Made by a program: the position numbers and the translations under genes. From Hyalella azteca (taxonomy: Eukaryota; Arthropoda; Malacostraca; Amphipoda; Hyalellidae), in the NCBI RefSeq assembly GCF_000764305.2, contig NW_025944832.1, forward strand, positions 1 to 64,000: a stretch of DNA of 64,000 nucleotides, in the 5' to 3' direction. Every line of letters begins with the position of its first letter. Positions within the stretch are counted from its first letter, which is position 1. The notes below the pieces were generated by a model. The model had not been told where the DNA came from and ran no database searches. It saw only the letters and a list, made by a program, of their open reading frames with translations. Positions 62,201 through 64,000 of this stretch are shown in pieces.

Positions 62201-64000
62201 TTTTCAAGAATGTAAAAAACAGAAGACAGAACAACGGTCCATTACTTTACTACTTGCGATAAATCCTAGAATATTTACTCACATTTACAGCATGAATAAT
62301 AATAGCAGTGACTAGTAAGTAACGCGTTTACATTTAAAATATTAACTTCCTCTAACGGAATAACAACTCTCAGATATCCGGATGATGAGAAATCCTTCGA
62401 ACAACATCCATCACTCTATGAAATTGCGCTTATTTCTTAAAATTTCATGATAGGTAATTTAAATTAAAAAATGATATACAGGTGACTTGCTTTTAAAAAC
62501 ACAAAATTCTGAAGCCCCAATAATGATGGATAAAACTACTTAAAGAATAATATTGTTAACTCAGAATATTAACTTATTATACTCGTATATCACTCAAATT
62601 GAAAGATAACTTAAGGACCCACCTCTGCTGTACTATTGCCCGACTGTGCGTAGTCCGTACGGCAGCTCTGCTGTACTTCGATTGCGAGGCTCCAGTCCGC
62701 TCCAACCCCTTTTATACCGCGACCCCCACGCGGGGAGTAGGGAACTTTCTCACAATCCCCATTAGTTACCTGTCTCTACCCCCCCCCATACGCTCCTAGG
62801 ACCTGCGTGGCTAACATAGATTGGGTCATAATGAAAGGCAGGCAATCCTCCATAGAAGGACAGGCAAAGTTCATCCATTTTTACCACCTCAAGGCTGCAC
62901 GAGGTGGTCAACGTCTTGTGCGTTCACTATAGGACGCAACAACGACACTCGTGACAGAGGCTCGTGAATAGATAATGCGTGCTACAAAGCCAAGCGAATT
63001 AAGAAGTAATTGATTATTTTTTAATTAAAGAGGCTAAGTTTGGCTGAGCTAAAAATTTGCAAGAAACTACTGAGAAACTGTAGTTACAACTCTGTGGAGC
63101 TACAACAACTTTAGAAACTACACTGTTTGATGCTATAACAAGGTAAAATGAAATTACATCTCAAAACAACGACTGTAATAGCAACAGAATTATTGGGTGA
63201 AAGTTTGAAGACTTATTGTTCCTGCGGCCGCGCCTCGCTCTGTTCGTGTCGTCAAGAGCACCCCGCTCATCAGTCTCGTGTACAAACCGACTCTTCTCTA
63301 TGCTGAACAATGCAAGACTATAACTCGCTTTCTTCCAGGACAGCCTTCATCGCATATATTCGACTTTGCTTTTGGCAAAGAGCTCGTATGACACGCATAT
63401 CTAAAATTAATTAAATTATTTATTAAATAATTGACACGTAAATTAGCTCAAGAAACTTCAATGTAGGCATCGGTTTAATTGCATTTAGACTGAATTCAAT
63501 AATTATATAGTTTGTAAATTTTATTGTAACATACATATACAAAATATATTCATTATTATTAAAAATTCGAATTAGTATTATAAATTCGTAATTTATTATT
63601 ATTATTATAAAAAATTAATTATCTCTGCTCGTACTCTAGTCCCTTAAAGTTAGAATCGAAATTACCTCTATTACAATATTGTTTTTAGACCCGTTATATT
63701 TACAATGTAAGTATTAAGATCACTTGATTGCTTAAATCGAAAATTTATCAAGAATCTAGGCGCAAAGCGTATAGCCAAAAATCAACCATTTCTTTATAAG
63801 AGAGAACGTTTCGGAGTCAAGCTCCATCATCAGTTCAAAACTTAGAACACTATTACAAATATATGATGATATATACATATTTATTTACAACATGTGATAA
63901 GGGAATTCATTATACATAGGGAGTATAGATTATAAGTTGATGATCAGCCATATATCAAAACGATATCAAAAATAATTGTTCATAACGAAATCAATAGTTG
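59253..64000. other. Terminal region without a supported gene
   Basis: Long AT-rich DNA. At 60290-60501 a GC-richer stretch with initiator-like CAGTTCAGT motifs ends in AATAG|GTAAGA and could be an untranslated first exon on the plus strand of a gene beyond the window. A hairpin, ACCACCTC...GAGGTGGT, is at 62882-62909. Confidence 0.3.
63803..63838 (-). repeat. Third copy of the hammerhead-core-like motif
   Basis: The reverse complement reads GAACTGATGATGGAGC and then GACTCCGAAACGTTCTC. CTGATGA is at 63827-63833 and GAAAC at 63808-63812. It is the same motif as the arms at 18815-19061. Confidence 0.55.

Noticed and set aside
1..64000. CRISPR arrays, operons, bacterial insertion sequences
   Set aside because: Splice structure and base composition are those of an animal nuclear genome; the direct repeats seen are tandem duplications without spacers of uniform length.

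Overview
The window is nuclear DNA from an animal, almost certainly an arthropod and probably an insect. GC-rich coding exons sit in AT-rich introns with GT-AG junctions. The proteins are animal families: M13 neprilysin-type metallopeptidases, dicarbonyl/L-xylulose-reductase-like SDRs, an RNF4-like RING protein and a secreted SYGPP/VTxT repeat protein. The intergenic DNA is full of transposon relics, and one foldback loop has a TTAGG-like 5-nt period. I could not fix the species.

Layout. 1-12.6 kb is repeat-rich. A segmental duplication (213-1926 and 9905-11944) flanks a frameshifted, intronless RNF4-like RING gene (2398-3698). It also flanks a 151-bp tandem repeat hit by a TA-flanked MITE, a decayed non-LTR retrotransposon on the minus strand (8.1-9.7 kb), and a GCTACC-rich palindromic array. 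An intact DCXR-like SDR gene lies at 12650-13387, and a second, broken SDR copy at 16238-16986.

19.5-48.2 kb holds two complete neprilysin-like genes in tandem on the plus strand. I could resolve each into 14 coding exons (791 and 1007 aa) with matching exon lengths and splice phases. They are type II membrane zinc endopeptidases with HEITH, ENIAD and NAxY motifs and the C-terminal CxVW. The second has a 263-codon Ser/Thr/Glu-rich exon between membrane anchor and catalytic domain, where the first has 51 codons. Intron 2 of the first carries an 829-bp near-perfect tandem duplication that copies most of the transmembrane exon. Patches of near-identity between the genes, in one place running into an intron, suggest gene conversion.

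48.2-64 kb: a third SDR gene lies on the minus strand (52841-52080), so the neprilysin pair sits between members of one SDR family. Then come a foldback element, the secreted VTxT-repeat protein gene (minus, 57703-56891), a 656-bp tandem duplication, and about 4.7 kb in which I see no supported gene.

Functionally, the neprilysins would cleave extracellular peptides at the cell surface, and the SDRs would reduce dicarbonyls or sugars in the cytosol. Nothing in the sequence links the two families beyond local duplication. I found no prokaryote-style operon, CRISPR array or rRNA. The more unusual signals are the stalk-expanded neprilysin, the tiny palindromic elements with 8-bp target duplications, and foldback arms carrying a hammerhead-core-like motif.
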